64,000 nt of DNA from Nocardia ninae NBRC 108245 (GTDB taxonomy: Bacteria; Actinomycetota; Actinomycetes; Mycobacteriales; Mycobacteriaceae), in assembly GCF_007990755.1 (NCBI RefSeq), contig NZ_BJXA01000033.1, positions 1 to 64,000 on the forward strand. The letters run 5' to 3'. The stretch's first letter is position 1. Every line of letters begins with the position of its first letter. The position numbers and the translations under genes are program-made. This document shows positions 37,501 to 50,709 of this stretch, one piece after another. The notes below the pieces were generated by a model. The model ran no database searches. It was not told where the DNA came from and saw only the letters and a list, made by a program, of their open reading frames with translations.

Positions 37501-37525
37501 CACCTGCCAGGCTGCCCGGCAGGTG
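37501..37525. promoter_or_regulatory. Inverted repeat before TetR gene
   Basis: CACCTGCC, 9-base spacer, GGCAGGTG. It lies 29 bases before the TetR start and could be its operator or a transcript hairpin between the last two genes of the operon. A second imperfect GC hairpin lies at about 37470-37494. Confidence 0.4.
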
Positions 37526-37554
37526 ACGGCCCGAATGGATGGGAGACTTGTCAC

Positions 37555-38163
37555 GTGGTCGAATCAGAGGACCGCTCACGCGCGGACGAAACTCGGGCGC
37601 GGCTGCTGGACGCCGCCGTGGTTGCCTTCGCCGAACGCGGCTTCCACGGCTCCACGACCCGCGACATCACCTCGATCGCCGGCTTGAGCACGGCGGCGAT
37701 CTACGTGCACCATCGCTCCAAAGAAGAACTGCTGTACCAGATTTCGCGCACCGGCCACCTGGACACCCTGGCCCGCATCAAGGCCGCTCTCGCTTCTTCG
37801 ACGAACCCCCGCGAACAACTCATCGCCCTGGTGCGCGACTTCGCGATCCACCACGCCCGCGCCCACACCGTCGCCCGCATCATCAACTACGAACTCGCCG
37901 CGCTCAGCCCCGAGCACCAGCGCGAAATCAAGGACATCCGCCACATCATCGACGCCGAGGTCCGCACCCTGATCGAAAACGGCGTCGCCGAAGGCTTTTT
38001 CGACAACCCGAACCCACATATGGCCGCGGTCGCCATTCTGTCCCTCGGCATCGACCTCGCCCGCTGGTACCGCGACGACGGCGCCTGGACCCCCGAGGAC
38101 CTCGGCGACTACTACGTCGACCTGGCCCTGCGTATGGTCGGCGCCCGCCACCCCGATCAGTAA
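37555..38163 (+). CDS. TetR-family transcriptional regulator
   Basis: 202 residues. N-terminal helix-turn-helix: TRARLLDAAVVAFAERGFHGSTTRDITSIAGLSTAAIYVHHRSKEELLY, followed by an all-helical ligand domain of the TetR_C (KstR2-like) kind. It closes the acyl-CoA operon and probably represses it in response to an acyl-CoA. GTG start at 37555 has GGGAGA upstream. Confidence 0.93.
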   Translation: MVESEDRSRADETRARLLDAAVVAFAERGFHGSTTRDITSIAGLSTAAIYVHHRSKEELLYQISRTGHLDTLARIKAALASSTNPREQLIALVRDFAIHHARAHTVARIINYELAALSPEHQREIKDIRHIIDAEVRTLIENGVAEGFFDNPNPHMAAVAILSLGIDLARWYRDDGAWTPEDLGDYYVDLALRMVGARHPDQ

Positions 38164-38245
38164 GGGCGTCCCCTGCTGAACCGGTCAGCCGAATTGCTCG
38201 GCAGCGCTGATCGACTCGCGTGACACGGCCGCCGACCCGCAACGG

Positions 38246-40822
<2,577 letters not shown>

Positions 40823-41156
40823 GGACCTAGGCTAGCCGCAAACGCCCCTTCCAGACCATCCGCAACACTGGTATCGCAGGTCTCACGAGTGCCGAACTGT
40901 GCGGATGCCCAGGTCGCCGCCGATCCAGGGCGGCGTGATCAATCCCCCGCTCAGAGCCGCTTCCGCGTGTCGCAGAGCCGATCGTGCATGCTTCCCGCGG
41001 CCCACCGAGCTCCGCACAGACCGCAGACTGCGATGGGAGACGCTGCGACTGAGCAATTGTCTGCGGAACGGTCCGTGCGACTGGGATCGACCGTGTGCAC
41101 TGGATCTCGGGCTGGCGGAAGTTCAGATTTCGGCCGATACGACTGCTCAACGAGGG
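40823..41156. other. Intergenic region upstream of ftsK
   Basis: 334 bases. Expected to hold the ftsK promoter; no clear element or gene seen. Confidence 0.45.
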
Positions 41157-41780
41157 TCAGACGGAACGGTCCAACCCCAATACCCTGCGAATATCCTCGG
41201 GTTCGCCGGTGCTCTCGATGAGGACCTCGTCCCGGCCGAACGCGTGCAGCAGCAGCTCCGACGGCTTACCTTTCAACGTCACCTCGCCGCCCGGCTTCGA
41301 GCGCACAACCGCCCGTTTGCCGTCCGGCGTCGCCAGCACCACCGTCACCGGCGATTTGCGGTAGGACCGCCGGGCCATCCGGCTGACCAGGGGCCAGTAC
41401 TTGTCCTCGTCGGCCTGCGCGAGCTCACGCGGCGCCCAGCCGGGAGTGCCGCGGCGCACGTCTTCGTGGTGGACGAACATCTCGGTCAGGTTCACGAGCG
41501 CGTCGAGCGGGCGCAGCGGCGACCACCACGGCGGCCCGGTCCGGACCTGCTCCAGCAGCTCGGGGAACGGCCGGCTCGCCACCTTCGCCTGCACCCCTTC
41601 GAGATACCCGGCCAGCGGCTTCAGCATGATGCCCGGCGAGGCGTCGAACCGTCGCTCGCGAACCACCAAGTGCGCGGCCAGGTCTCGCACCGTCCACGTG
41701 CCACAGAGGGTCGGCGCCTCCGGCCCGACGGCCGTCATCGTCTCGACGAGCTGCTGACGTTCCCGCTGCGCGATGCTCAC
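41157..41780 (-). CDS. TIGR03085-family DinB-like protein
   Basis: 207 residues. N-terminal mycothiol-dependent maleylpyruvate isomerase-type/DinB-like bundle: LCGTWTVRDLAAHLVVRERR, and MFVHHEDVRRG with metal-binding histidines. It belongs to a conserved actinobacterial family usually found next to ftsK; molecular function unknown. GTG start at 41780. Confidence 0.88.
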   Translation of the reverse strand: MSIAQRERQQLVETMTAVGPEAPTLCGTWTVRDLAAHLVVRERRFDASPGIMLKPLAGYLEGVQAKVASRPFPELLEQVRTGPPWWSPLRPLDALVNLTEMFVHHEDVRRGTPGWAPRELAQADEDKYWPLVSRMARRSYRKSPVTVVLATPDGKRAVVRSKPGGEVTLKGKPSELLLHAFGRDEVLIESTGEPEDIRRVLGLDRSV

Positions 41781-41961
41781 ACCCTGAACATACCCACCGA
41801 GACGCACGCAGCGACCTCGGCACACCTGATTCGCACGGGATTTCAGCATCCCCCAGAAACGAGGCCCCGAATTCTTGGGTAGCGCAATGAGTGTTCGCTA
41901 TGTACCTTGTCACTCGGTCCATCGGGTCGTGGGCCTCATGAACAAGAAGGGCAAATTCCCT

Positions 41962-42342
41962 GTGAAGAAGTTTGTTACTGGTGCGGCCATTGTGGCCGCC
42001 GCTAGTTGTGCGCTGGCTATCAGCGCGCCTACCGCTCAAGCCAAGGCGTACAACTACGGCGCGATCGCGCTGTCCACGTCCACCGGGCTGATCGGCTACT
42101 CCTACGACTACCCGGATTCCTCGTCCGCACAGGCGCGGGCCGTGCGCAGCTGCGGGGCGAACGACTGCGAGACGGTGGTCTGGTTCGCCAATGGCTGTGG
42201 GGCAGTGTCCTATTCCAATCGCACCGGCAACTACAGCTGGGCCTACGCCGCCTCCCGTGGTCGTGCACAGAGTAAAGCGTTGTCTCTCAACAACTCCGAC
42301 GCCTACATCGTGCACTGGAACTGCACATCCAACCACGGCTGA
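41962..42342 (+). CDS. Secreted DUF4189 protein
   Basis: 126 residues. N-terminus KKFVTGAAIVAAASCALAIS ending APTAQA is a Sec signal peptide; the mature part has four cysteines and the DUF4189 pattern YGAIALS...SSSAQARAVRSCG. The family is common in Nocardia and mycobacteria; function unknown. GTG at 41962 with AGAAGG upstream gives the tidiest signal peptide; ATG 41938 is an alternative. Confidence 0.85.
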   Translation: MKKFVTGAAIVAAASCALAISAPTAQAKAYNYGAIALSTSTGLIGYSYDYPDSSSAQARAVRSCGANDCETVVWFANGCGAVSYSNRTGNYSWAYAASRGRAQSKALSLNNSDAYIVHWNCTSNHG

Positions 42343-42371
42343 CGTCCGCGCATCGATTCAGGGGAAACATC

Positions 42372-42932
42372 GTGAAACACCGCACCTTCCGGACCGCCGT
42401 GGCCATCGTGCTGACCGCCGCCGCTGCCACTCTCACCGCCTGCGCTTCCGGCGACAAGGAATCCGCCACGCCGAGCACCACCGCCGATGCCGCCAAGGAA
42501 GCCGGTGAACTCCAGGGCGGCAGCGACAAGGGTGAGAAGGAGACCGGCTCCGCGCCGACCACTCCGTCCTCGCCGGTGCTGGCCAAGCCGTCCACGCAGC
42601 AGCTGAACGACCGCCTGACCAAGGCGTTCGATCCCAATGTGCCCAACCAGGAGAAGATCAGCTGGATCCAAGCCGCTGAGCAGGATCCGTACCTGGTCGC
42701 CAACCTCGTCGACGCCGCCAAGAAGCAGGGCGTCCAGGTGGAGATCACCAAGGTCGGCGAGCCGGCGGACGGCAAGCTGAAGGCCGATGCCAAGGTCACC
42801 ATCAACGGCACCCCGGTCGACGACGCGTTCGTCTCCTTCGTCTCCGAAGGCGGCGAGTGGAAGGTCGACCACACCTTCGCGTGCAACATCGTCAAGAGCG
42901 CGAAGATCGAATCCGCGGCCTGCCAGGAATGA
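42372..42932 (+). CDS. Lipoprotein, MTB12-like
   Basis: 186 residues. Lipobox TLTAC after a hydrophobic stretch predicts lipid anchoring. A Ser/Thr/Pro-rich linker precedes a domain with LNDRLTKAFDPNVPNQEKISWIQ and a C-terminal disulfide pair, as in low-molecular-weight antigen MTB12. Likely an exported cell-envelope protein of unknown function. GTG start at 42372, 29 bases after the DUF4189 gene. Confidence 0.85.
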   Translation: MKHRTFRTAVAIVLTAAAATLTACASGDKESATPSTTADAAKEAGELQGGSDKGEKETGSAPTTPSSPVLAKPSTQQLNDRLTKAFDPNVPNQEKISWIQAAEQDPYLVANLVDAAKKQGVQVEITKVGEPADGKLKADAKVTINGTPVDDAFVSFVSEGGEWKVDHTFACNIVKSAKIESAACQE

Positions 42933-43015
42933 GCCGGTCCGCCTGACGCGGGTGCGCCGGCGCTCCTGCAAAGGATGAACCAGCACCCCCGTCAAGGATC
43001 GACCAGCACAGCCGA

Positions 43016-43047
43016 AAAGCGCCGGATGCCAAGGCATCCGGCGCTTT
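43016..43047. terminator. Bidirectional intrinsic terminator
   Basis: Perfect 15-bp stem AAAGCGCCGGATGCC with an AA centre and TTT at each exit. It lies between the convergent lipoprotein and RNase J genes and can serve both. Confidence 0.9.
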
Positions 43048-43060
43048 CGCTATCCGAGAA

Positions 43061-45184
43061 TCAGACCCCGATAACAGTCGGCACGATCATCGGGCGACGA
43101 CGGTAGGTGTCGGCGACCCAGCGGCCCACGACGCGCCGCACACTCTGCGCGATCCGATGAATGTCGGTGACACCCTCGGTAGCCAGCCGCAGCAGTTCCG
43201 CCTCGACCAGCTCGGCCGCGTCGGTGAGCGCGCCGGGATCGTCGGAGAACCCGCGCCCGCTGACCTCCGGCGCACTGACGGCCTTGCCGGTGGTCTCGTC
43301 GATCGCGACGGTGATCGAGATGAACCCGCCCTCGCCGAGCACCAGGCGGTCCGACAGCGTCGACTCGCCGACGTCACCGACCGAGAGGCCGTCGACGTAC
43401 ACGTGCCCGACCGGCACCCGCCCGACGATCGAGGCGATCCCGTCGACCAGGTCCACCACGACGCCGTCCTCGGCGAGCATGACCCGGTCCTCGGGCACCC
43501 CGGTCGCGATGGCGAGCGCGGCGTTGGCACGCAGGTGCCGCCATTCGCCGTGCACCGGCATCGCATTGGTGGGCCGCACCGCGTTGTACAGGTACAGCAG
43601 CTCACCGGCGGACGCGTGCCCGGAGACGTGCACCTTGGCGTTCTGCTGGGTGATCACCGTGGCGCCGAGCCTGGCCAGGCCGTTCACCACCGCGAACACC
43701 GAGTTCTCGTTGCCGGGGATGAGCGAGGAGGCCAGCACCACCAGATCGTCCTCGCGGATGTTGATCTGGCGGTGATCGCCGCGGGCCATCCTGGACAGCG
43801 CCGAGAGCGGCTCGCCCTGCGAACCGGTCGAGATCAGCACCAGCCGGTCGCCGGGCAGCGTCGCGGCCTGATCGAGGTCGACGACCACGCTCTCCGGCAC
43901 CGTCAGATAACCGAGGTCCTGCGCGATCTGCATGTTGCGCACCATCGACCGGCCGACGAAGCAGATCCGCCTGCCGTACTTCTGCGCGACGTCGACCACT
44001 TGCTGGATGCGATGCACATGGCTGGCGAAGGAGGCGACGATCACGCGGTTGCGCGCCTTGCCGATCACCGTGTCGAGCACGCCGCCGATCTCGCGTTCCG
44101 GCGTGACGAAGCCGGGAACCTCGGCATTGGTCGAGTCCACCAGGAACAGGTCGACACCCTCGTCGCCGAGCCGGGAGAAACCGGCCAGGTCGGTGAGGCG
44201 ACCGTCCAGCGGCAGCTGGTCGAGCTTGATGTCGCCGGTGTGCAGCACGACGCCGGCCGGGGTGCGGATGGCGACCGCGAGCGCGTCCGGGATCGAGTGG
44301 TTGACGGCGAAGTACTCGCAGTCGAACGGGCCGTGCGTGGTGTGCTGGCCCTCGATGACCTCGATCAGCTTCGGCTGCTGGCGGTGCTCACGGCACTTCG
44401 CCGCGACCAGCGCGAGGGTGAACTTGGAGCCGACGACCGGGATGTCGGAGCGCAGCCGCAGCAGGAACGGGATCGCGCCGATATGGTCCTCGTGGCCGTG
44501 CGTGAGCACCACCGCGACGACGTCGTTGATCCGGTGCTCGATGGGGCGGAAGTCGGGCAGGATCAGGTCGACGCCGGGCTGCTGGTCCTCCGGGAACAGC
44601 ACGCCGCAGTCGACGATGAGCAGCTTGCCGCCGTACTCGAAAACGGTCATGTTGCGGCCGATTTCGCCGATGCCGCCGAGGGCGAAGACGCGCAGGCCGT
44701 TCTTGGCCAGCTTCGGCGGGGCGCCCAGGCGATCGTGGGCCAGGGCGGCGGCGCGCGGATCCGGTTGCGGCGCGGACTGTTCGGCGCGGCCCCGGCCGGA
44801 CTGCTGGCGGCCACGGCCGGATTTCCGGGCCTGCTGGTTGTTCTGCGGCGCTTCGGCGCGGGCAGGCGACTTCTTCGCCGGTGCGGACTTCTTCGCCGCG
44901 GGCGCCTTCCTCGGCTGCGAGGTCTGCGCCGCGGCCTGGTCGGCTTGCGCGGTTACCTCGGTCTGCACGACGACGACCTCTGATTGCACCGTGACATCCG
45001 GCTGGGCAGCGGTATTCGGCTGCGCGCCAGCGGTGGACGGTGCTGCGGCAGTGGATGGGGCCGCGGCTTCGGGCTGTGCCGAAGGCTTTTCGGTACGCGC
45101 GGGCTGCTCGATCGGAGCAGGCGGCGGCGGACCCGCGGTGCGGGTCGCGGTACGGCGGGGCCGACGGGCCACTGGTTCTGTCAT
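43061..45184 (-). CDS. rnj: Ribonuclease J
   Basis: 707 residues. A long Ala/Pro/Gln-rich N-terminal extension (about 150 residues, with ten or more AAP/AQ blocks) precedes the metallo-beta-lactamase domain with the zinc motif LTHGHEDHIGA, a beta-CASP domain and the RNase J C-terminal domain. It performs 5'-3' exo- and endonuclease RNA processing and would be a candidate for maturing the operon tRNA-like RNAs. ATG at 45184. dapA lies upstream on the same strand, as in mycobacteria. Confidence 0.96.
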   Translation of the reverse strand: MTEPVARRPRRTATRTAGPPPPAPIEQPARTEKPSAQPEAAAPSTAAAPSTAGAQPNTAAQPDVTVQSEVVVVQTEVTAQADQAAAQTSQPRKAPAAKKSAPAKKSPARAEAPQNNQQARKSGRGRQQSGRGRAEQSAPQPDPRAAALAHDRLGAPPKLAKNGLRVFALGGIGEIGRNMTVFEYGGKLLIVDCGVLFPEDQQPGVDLILPDFRPIEHRINDVVAVVLTHGHEDHIGAIPFLLRLRSDIPVVGSKFTLALVAAKCREHRQQPKLIEVIEGQHTTHGPFDCEYFAVNHSIPDALAVAIRTPAGVVLHTGDIKLDQLPLDGRLTDLAGFSRLGDEGVDLFLVDSTNAEVPGFVTPEREIGGVLDTVIGKARNRVIVASFASHVHRIQQVVDVAQKYGRRICFVGRSMVRNMQIAQDLGYLTVPESVVVDLDQAATLPGDRLVLISTGSQGEPLSALSRMARGDHRQINIREDDLVVLASSLIPGNENSVFAVVNGLARLGATVITQQNAKVHVSGHASAGELLYLYNAVRPTNAMPVHGEWRHLRANAALAIATGVPEDRVMLAEDGVVVDLVDGIASIVGRVPVGHVYVDGLSVGDVGESTLSDRLVLGEGGFISITVAIDETTGKAVSAPEVSGRGFSDDPGALTDAAELVEAELLRLATEGVTDIHRIAQSVRRVVGRWVADTYRRRPMIVPTVIGV

Positions 45185-45356
45185 GCCTGCACCTCGCTGC
45201 GGCTAGGTTCCGGCCGGACAAGGGTCGCGGTGCCGAAGATTCGGTCACCGCGCTTCCTCATGGGCACCTCGATGACGCTCGTTGCCGTCATGCGTGAGGC
45301 GCACGCGCTGGTGATTCGTTCGCTCCGCTGTGTGGTGATTCGCTTGCTCCGCTCTC

Positions 45357-46328
<972 letters not shown>

Positions 46329-46479
46329 TCATGGTCAGAAAGGCTACCCGGTCGAGGGAACGCCCTCGACACCGTCGCCACCGAACGGACCGGCCGGTTG
46401 TCCGGGTCGAGGCCCTTCGGGCGGCGATGATGTCATGCCTGTCCTTGCGTGACATCAAAAATGGCGTCATGCTGATGTC

Positions 46480-46923
46480 ATGGATCTGAACAAGTACACC
46501 GCCCGCCTGCGCGAGGACCTGATCGCGGCCGCCGCCCTCGGCGACGAGAAGACCCAGGCCACCGCGGCGGCGTTGGCCGCGGCGACGGAGAGTTCGGCCC
46601 GGCTGGTGCTACTTGCCGCGCTGTCCGACCTGGCCGCCGAACTCAGCGCTGAACTGGGCGATCGCACCGTGCAACTCTCCTTCGACGGCACCGAGGCCAA
46701 GGTCGACCTGCGCAAGAAACCGTCCACCGACGATCACCCCACCTTCGAGGAGATGACCGGCGACATCAGCCGGGTCACGCTGCGCCTGGTGGAACAGATG
46801 AAATCCAAGGCCGAGGAGGCGGCCGCGCAGAGCGGACAGTCGCTGAACTCGTGGTTGTCCAGCGCTGTCTCGGGGGCACTGCGTGATCAGATGCGTGGAT
46901 ATGGGCCTAAACGGGACATCTGA
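46480..46923 (+). CDS. HicB-like antitoxin-domain protein
   Basis: 147 residues. Alanine-rich N-terminal helices, a beta segment RTVQLSFDGTEAKVDLRK and a C-terminal helix-turn (SLNSWLSSAVSGALRDQ) that resembles a ribbon-helix-helix of HicB-type proteins. No toxin gene is adjacent; many actinobacteria hold such solitary proteins. Function unknown. Confidence 0.7.
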   Translation: MDLNKYTARLREDLIAAAALGDEKTQATAAALAAATESSARLVLLAALSDLAAELSAELGDRTVQLSFDGTEAKVDLRKKPSTDDHPTFEEMTGDISRVTLRLVEQMKSKAEEAAAQSGQSLNSWLSSAVSGALRDQMRGYGPKRDI

Positions 46924-46942
46924 CACATAGGCGCACCGGAAC

Positions 46943-48172
46943 CTAGAGGAGCGGTGCGAGGTTGCCGCGCGAGCCGATCACGACCTTGTCGAGTTCCAGC
47001 CAGTCGGCCATGTCGCGGAGGGCCTCGGTGAGGGCGTGCGCGGTGGCGGGGGTGTCGTAGCCGGGTTCGGCGAAGGCCCCGGGGACGGAGAGGCGACCTG
47101 CCGCGCGTTCGGCGCGCAGGTCGACTCGGCCGACCAGTTCGCCGTTCAGGAGGAACGGGAAGACGTAATAACCGTGCACCCGTTTGGGTTCCGGAGTGTA
47201 GATCTCGATGCGGTAGTGGAAGTCGAAGAGGCGTTCGGTGCGGGCGCGGAAGAAAATCAGCGGGTCGAACGGGCACAGCAGGGCCGCACCTTCGACGCGG
47301 CGCGGGATGAGGGTGCCCTCGCGCAGGTAGGCCGGCTTGTCCCAGCCTTCGACCTCGACCGGAAGCAGTTCGCCCGCGTCGACCAGGTCGGTGATGGCCG
47401 GTTCGGTTTGCTTGCGGTTCAGTCGGTAGTAGTCGCGCAGGTCGGTTTCGGTGCCGATACCGTGTGCGGTGGCCGCGCGGAGCACCAGTTCGCGCACCGC
47501 GTCTTCCTCGGAAACCTTGCGCGCCAGGATATCCGGTGGGATCACGCGTTCGGTGAGGTCGTAGTGCCTGGCGAAGCTGACGCGCTTGTCCACCGACAAC
47601 GCACCGGCGGCGAAGAGTTGTTCGCAGATCATCTTGGTGTCGCTGAGGTTCCACCAGGAACCTTTGGGGCGCGGCTTGTCCAGTTCGAGATGGCGCTCGA
47701 CCTCACCGGCGGTGCAGGCGCCGACCTCGGTGATCACGTCCAGAATGTCTTTGCCCAGTGTGGGATTGCGCTCCACCACCTTGCGCATCCCCGACCAGCG
47801 GCCGTGCTCGAACTGCGCCATCCGCCACCCCATCAGCGGCCAATCCTCGACCGGAATCAGCGCGGCCTCGTGCGCCCAGTACTCCACCAGCCGCCGCGGC
47901 CGCCGCGCGTTGTGGCTCCACGCCGCCTCGTCGAGCAGCGCCCGGTCGTAGGCCCCGATCCGGCTGAACACCGGCGCGTAATGCGCCCGCACCACCGCCG
48001 ACACCGAATCCAACTGCAACAGTTGCGTTTTCTCGACAACACCGAGCACCGACCGCCGGGTAGCGCGCACCGGTTTCCGTGCCGCAAACCCCTGCGCCGC
48101 CAGCGCCACCCGCCGCGCGACCCCCGCACTAATCTTCCGCATGTTCCGAACAATGCCACGCGGGTCCGACAA
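46943..48172 (-). CDS. Winged-helix YcaQ-like DNA glycosylase family protein
   Basis: 409 residues. HTH_42 / YcaQ family: LLQLDSVSAVVRAHYAPVFSRIG, NARRPRRLVEYWAHEAALIP (the family H/E motif) and CPFDPLIFFRARTERLFDF. The E. coli relative unhooks DNA interstrand crosslinks; YcaQ-type proteins also protect producers of DNA-damaging metabolites. A start at 48142 is also possible. It is not close to the biosynthetic cluster, so a self-resistance role is not implied. Confidence 0.9.
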   Translation of the reverse strand: MSDPRGIVRNMRKISAGVARRVALAAQGFAARKPVRATRRSVLGVVEKTQLLQLDSVSAVVRAHYAPVFSRIGAYDRALLDEAAWSHNARRPRRLVEYWAHEAALIPVEDWPLMGWRMAQFEHGRWSGMRKVVERNPTLGKDILDVITEVGACTAGEVERHLELDKPRPKGSWWNLSDTKMICEQLFAAGALSVDKRVSFARHYDLTERVIPPDILARKVSEEDAVRELVLRAATAHGIGTETDLRDYYRLNRKQTEPAITDLVDAGELLPVEVEGWDKPAYLREGTLIPRRVEGAALLCPFDPLIFFRARTERLFDFHYRIEIYTPEPKRVHGYYVFPFLLNGELVGRVDLRAERAAGRLSVPGAFAEPGYDTPATAHALTEALRDMADWLELDKVVIGSRGNLAPLL

Positions 48173-48391
48173 TCTTCCGCCTGGCGGGACATGGTGTAGC
48201 GATCACTCGACATTCGCCGCCACCGTGTCCCGTTCGAGCCAGACGCCGCAAGTTCGTCGACCGTCGCCCTCGTTCGAGCCGGGCGCGACTGCCAGGCGCG
48301 TTCGCGCGTGACTTCGCCGGGACATGGCCGCCCACCGGGACACGGTGGCGGTGGGGCGGCGTGTGATCGCTCCACCATGTCCCGTTCGGAC

Positions 48392-49411
48392 CTAGGTGGA
48401 GACCTTGATGCTGCCGGCTGCGTCTATCTCGGTGCGGCGGTCTTGGTCGGGGGCGTTGGCGAGGACGGTGGCGAGGATGCGGCGGCCCATGGGCAGGACG
48501 CGGACGGTGACCGAGCCTGCGTTGGCGGCGTCCAATTCCTTTGTCGCCGCTTCGATCACCTGGTGGCGGACCCAGCGCGGGACGCCGGCGAAGCCGCCGT
48601 CGTCGAGCAGGACCACCTCCACGCCGCGCGAGCGGGCGCCACGGGCGGCGCTGCTGAGCTCGTCGGTGACGAGTTGGGGTGCGCGTAGTCCGTCGCGTAG
48701 TTCGGCTTCGAGCAGCCTGCACTGTTCGCGTTCGGTGGCGGTGAGTTCGACCCCGTCGGCGATGCGCTCCAGAATGGGCCTGGCCACCTTGTCGAGGCGG
48801 GCCAGCTGGCGGTCGCGTTCCCCGTTCTCCGCGGCCATGGTGGCCTCGGCGGCGGCGCGCATCGTCGACTCCTCGCGCAGCAGCCGCAGCGACCGCTGGG
48901 TAGGACGCATGATCACCGCGAACAGCGAGACACCGGCCACCGTGGAGATCGGCACGATCGAGCCGGCCACCACGCCACCGCGCAACCCGTTCACCACGCC
49001 GACGGTCGCGATCACCGCCGCGACACCGCCGACGCCGAGCCACGCCGCGCCCAACCGCCCGCGCAGCACGAGCACCGCGAGCACGTAGGACGACGCGAAC
49101 GCCGTCCACACCTGCTCCGACCACCCGTTCTCGACGTCGAACGAGGTGAGCGCGGTCGCCACCGGCCCGGAGGCGGCCACGAAAATCGTTGCGGGCAACG
49201 GCAACGGGTCGATCGGCACCACCAGCACCAACACCCCGGCCGCGGCCAGCAGCACCAGGGCAGCCACCGCGGCCAGCAGGGGCGTGTCGCCGAAGTTGCG
49301 CACCATGTACAGCACGATCGTCGCCTGCAGGATGAGCAGGAAGAGCCCGGCTGCCGGATCCCGCAGGCCGAGTAGATCGCGCAGCCCGAATTCGGTATCC
49401 GTATCAGCCAT
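48392..49411 (-). CDS. Membrane pseudo-histidine kinase
   Basis: 339 residues. About five membrane helices, then a coiled helix RAAAEATMAAENGERDRQLARLDKVARPIL and an ATPase-like remainder. The phosphoacceptor histidine of HisKA_3 is absent (KVARPI where an H is expected), and the ATP-binding boxes are weak (no clear DxGxG). It overlaps the previous gene (start 49411 versus stop 49404), so it is co-translated with the active kinase and may be a regulatory partner. Confidence 0.75.
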   Translation of the reverse strand: MADTDTEFGLRDLLGLRDPAAGLFLLILQATIVLYMVRNFGDTPLLAAVAALVLLAAAGVLVLVVPIDPLPLPATIFVAASGPVATALTSFDVENGWSEQVWTAFASSYVLAVLVLRGRLGAAWLGVGGVAAVIATVGVVNGLRGGVVAGSIVPISTVAGVSLFAVIMRPTQRSLRLLREESTMRAAAEATMAAENGERDRQLARLDKVARPILERIADGVELTATEREQCRLLEAELRDGLRAPQLVTDELSSAARGARSRGVEVVLLDDGGFAGVPRWVRHQVIEAATKELDAANAGSVTVRVLPMGRRILATVLANAPDQDRRTEIDAAGSIKVST

Positions 49412-50690
49412 CGCTACCCCACACCAATGTCACCGTGGTGCCCTCGCCCGGCTGCGACTCCACGAAGCCCGCGCCGCCGGCCAGCTGGCGCATCCGCCCG
49501 AGAATGCTCACCGAGATGCCGAGCCGATCGGCGGGTACCTGACTCAAATCGAAACCCGCACCGTCGTCACGGAATACGACCCGGATACCGCCCGCGCTGA
49601 TCGTCACCGTGACGGTGCGCTGCACCTCGCGGCCCGGCACGGTGGCGTGGCGCAGACTGTTGCGCACCGCCTCGGTGAGCGCGGCGGCGATGGTGCCCGC
49701 GGCGTCCACCGGCAGCCGGAGGTCGTCGAAACCGGACCACCGCCGGGCGATGAAACGGATCCCGGGATTGACCTCGTGCACGGCCGAACGCAGGAAGCCG
49801 GTGGCCGACTGCGCGTCGAGCCGATTCGGCTCCACCTCGCCGACCCGGCATTCATCGAGTTGTTCGAGCGTTCGCTCGGCCTGCCTGCGCAGCACCGGCG
49901 AGTCGGTGCCCGCCCGGGACGCGTCCAGCAGCGTGGACAGCACCGCATCGTGGATCAGCGCGGCGAAGCGCGCCCGTTCGCGATCGCGCGCCGCGGCACC
50001 CGCCACGGCAGCCGCGCGCCTGCTCTCGATCGCCGACTCCCGGTCCACCCGGTCCGCGGCGGCCTTGGCGTAGATGGCGCACCACAGGAACAACGCGCAC
50101 AAGCCCGCCGCCCGCACGAAGTCGCCGGCCCAGGTGACCACCGGCGTCGCGTCCGGCACCACCAGCGACTTGGCGAACGCCGACAGCGCCGCACCGATCA
50201 CCAGGTAGGCGACCGCGAACAGCGGCCGCCACGCCAGCACGGCCGCGAGCACACCGAGTGCGAGCACGCGATACAGCCACACCGAGGCGGTGGCCGGCGC
50301 CGGATCGGGATAGGCGAACGGGATCACGATCATCGCCGCGAGGAAGCTCACCGCCGCCGCACCCGACACCAGCTGGATGAGCTGCCTGCTCGACGCGATC
50401 GACACCGCGCCGAGCACCGGGAACAACCCGAACGCCAGCACCACCATCAGGATGGTCCAGCCGCCCGCGATGAACCGGCTCTGGTCCGCGATCTCCGGCA
50501 GTTCCACCACCGCGACGATCACCCCGGCGATGCCGATCGCCAGCCCGAAGCGGCGCAGAATTCGTTCGGACGCACCCTCGTACGCGCTCCGTTTCGGCAC
50601 CGGAGCCGCTCCCCTGCGCCAACGACTCGGCGCGATGCGGTCGAGTGTCACAGGAGCATTCGAGGTGTCCAGCATGCTGGACGCGATCAC
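49404..50690 (-). CDS. NarL/DesK-type sensor histidine kinase
   Basis: 428 residues. Basic N-terminus, six or more membrane helices, then ARFAALIHDAVLSTLLDA (H box), N box LTEAVRNSLRHA and G box FRDDGAGFDLSQV with GEGTTVTLVW. Likely phosphorylates the LuxR-type regulator 19 bases upstream. GTG at 50690 follows GAGG. Stimulus unknown. Confidence 0.85.
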   Translation of the reverse strand: MIASSMLDTSNAPVTLDRIAPSRWRRGAAPVPKRSAYEGASERILRRFGLAIGIAGVIVAVVELPEIADQSRFIAGGWTILMVVLAFGLFPVLGAVSIASSRQLIQLVSGAAAVSFLAAMIVIPFAYPDPAPATASVWLYRVLALGVLAAVLAWRPLFAVAYLVIGAALSAFAKSLVVPDATPVVTWAGDFVRAAGLCALFLWCAIYAKAAADRVDRESAIESRRAAAVAGAAARDRERARFAALIHDAVLSTLLDASRAGTDSPVLRRQAERTLEQLDECRVGEVEPNRLDAQSATGFLRSAVHEVNPGIRFIARRWSGFDDLRLPVDAAGTIAAALTEAVRNSLRHATVPGREVQRTVTVTISAGGIRVVFRDDGAGFDLSQVPADRLGISVSILGRMRQLAGGAGFVESQPGEGTTVTLVWGSDG

Positions 50691-50709
50691 GATTGTGCCT
50701 CGCCGGCGC

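Noticed and set aside
46943-48172. YcaQ-like protein as self-resistance gene of the cluster
   Set aside because: It is 30 kb away in the conserved core region and common in actinobacteria.
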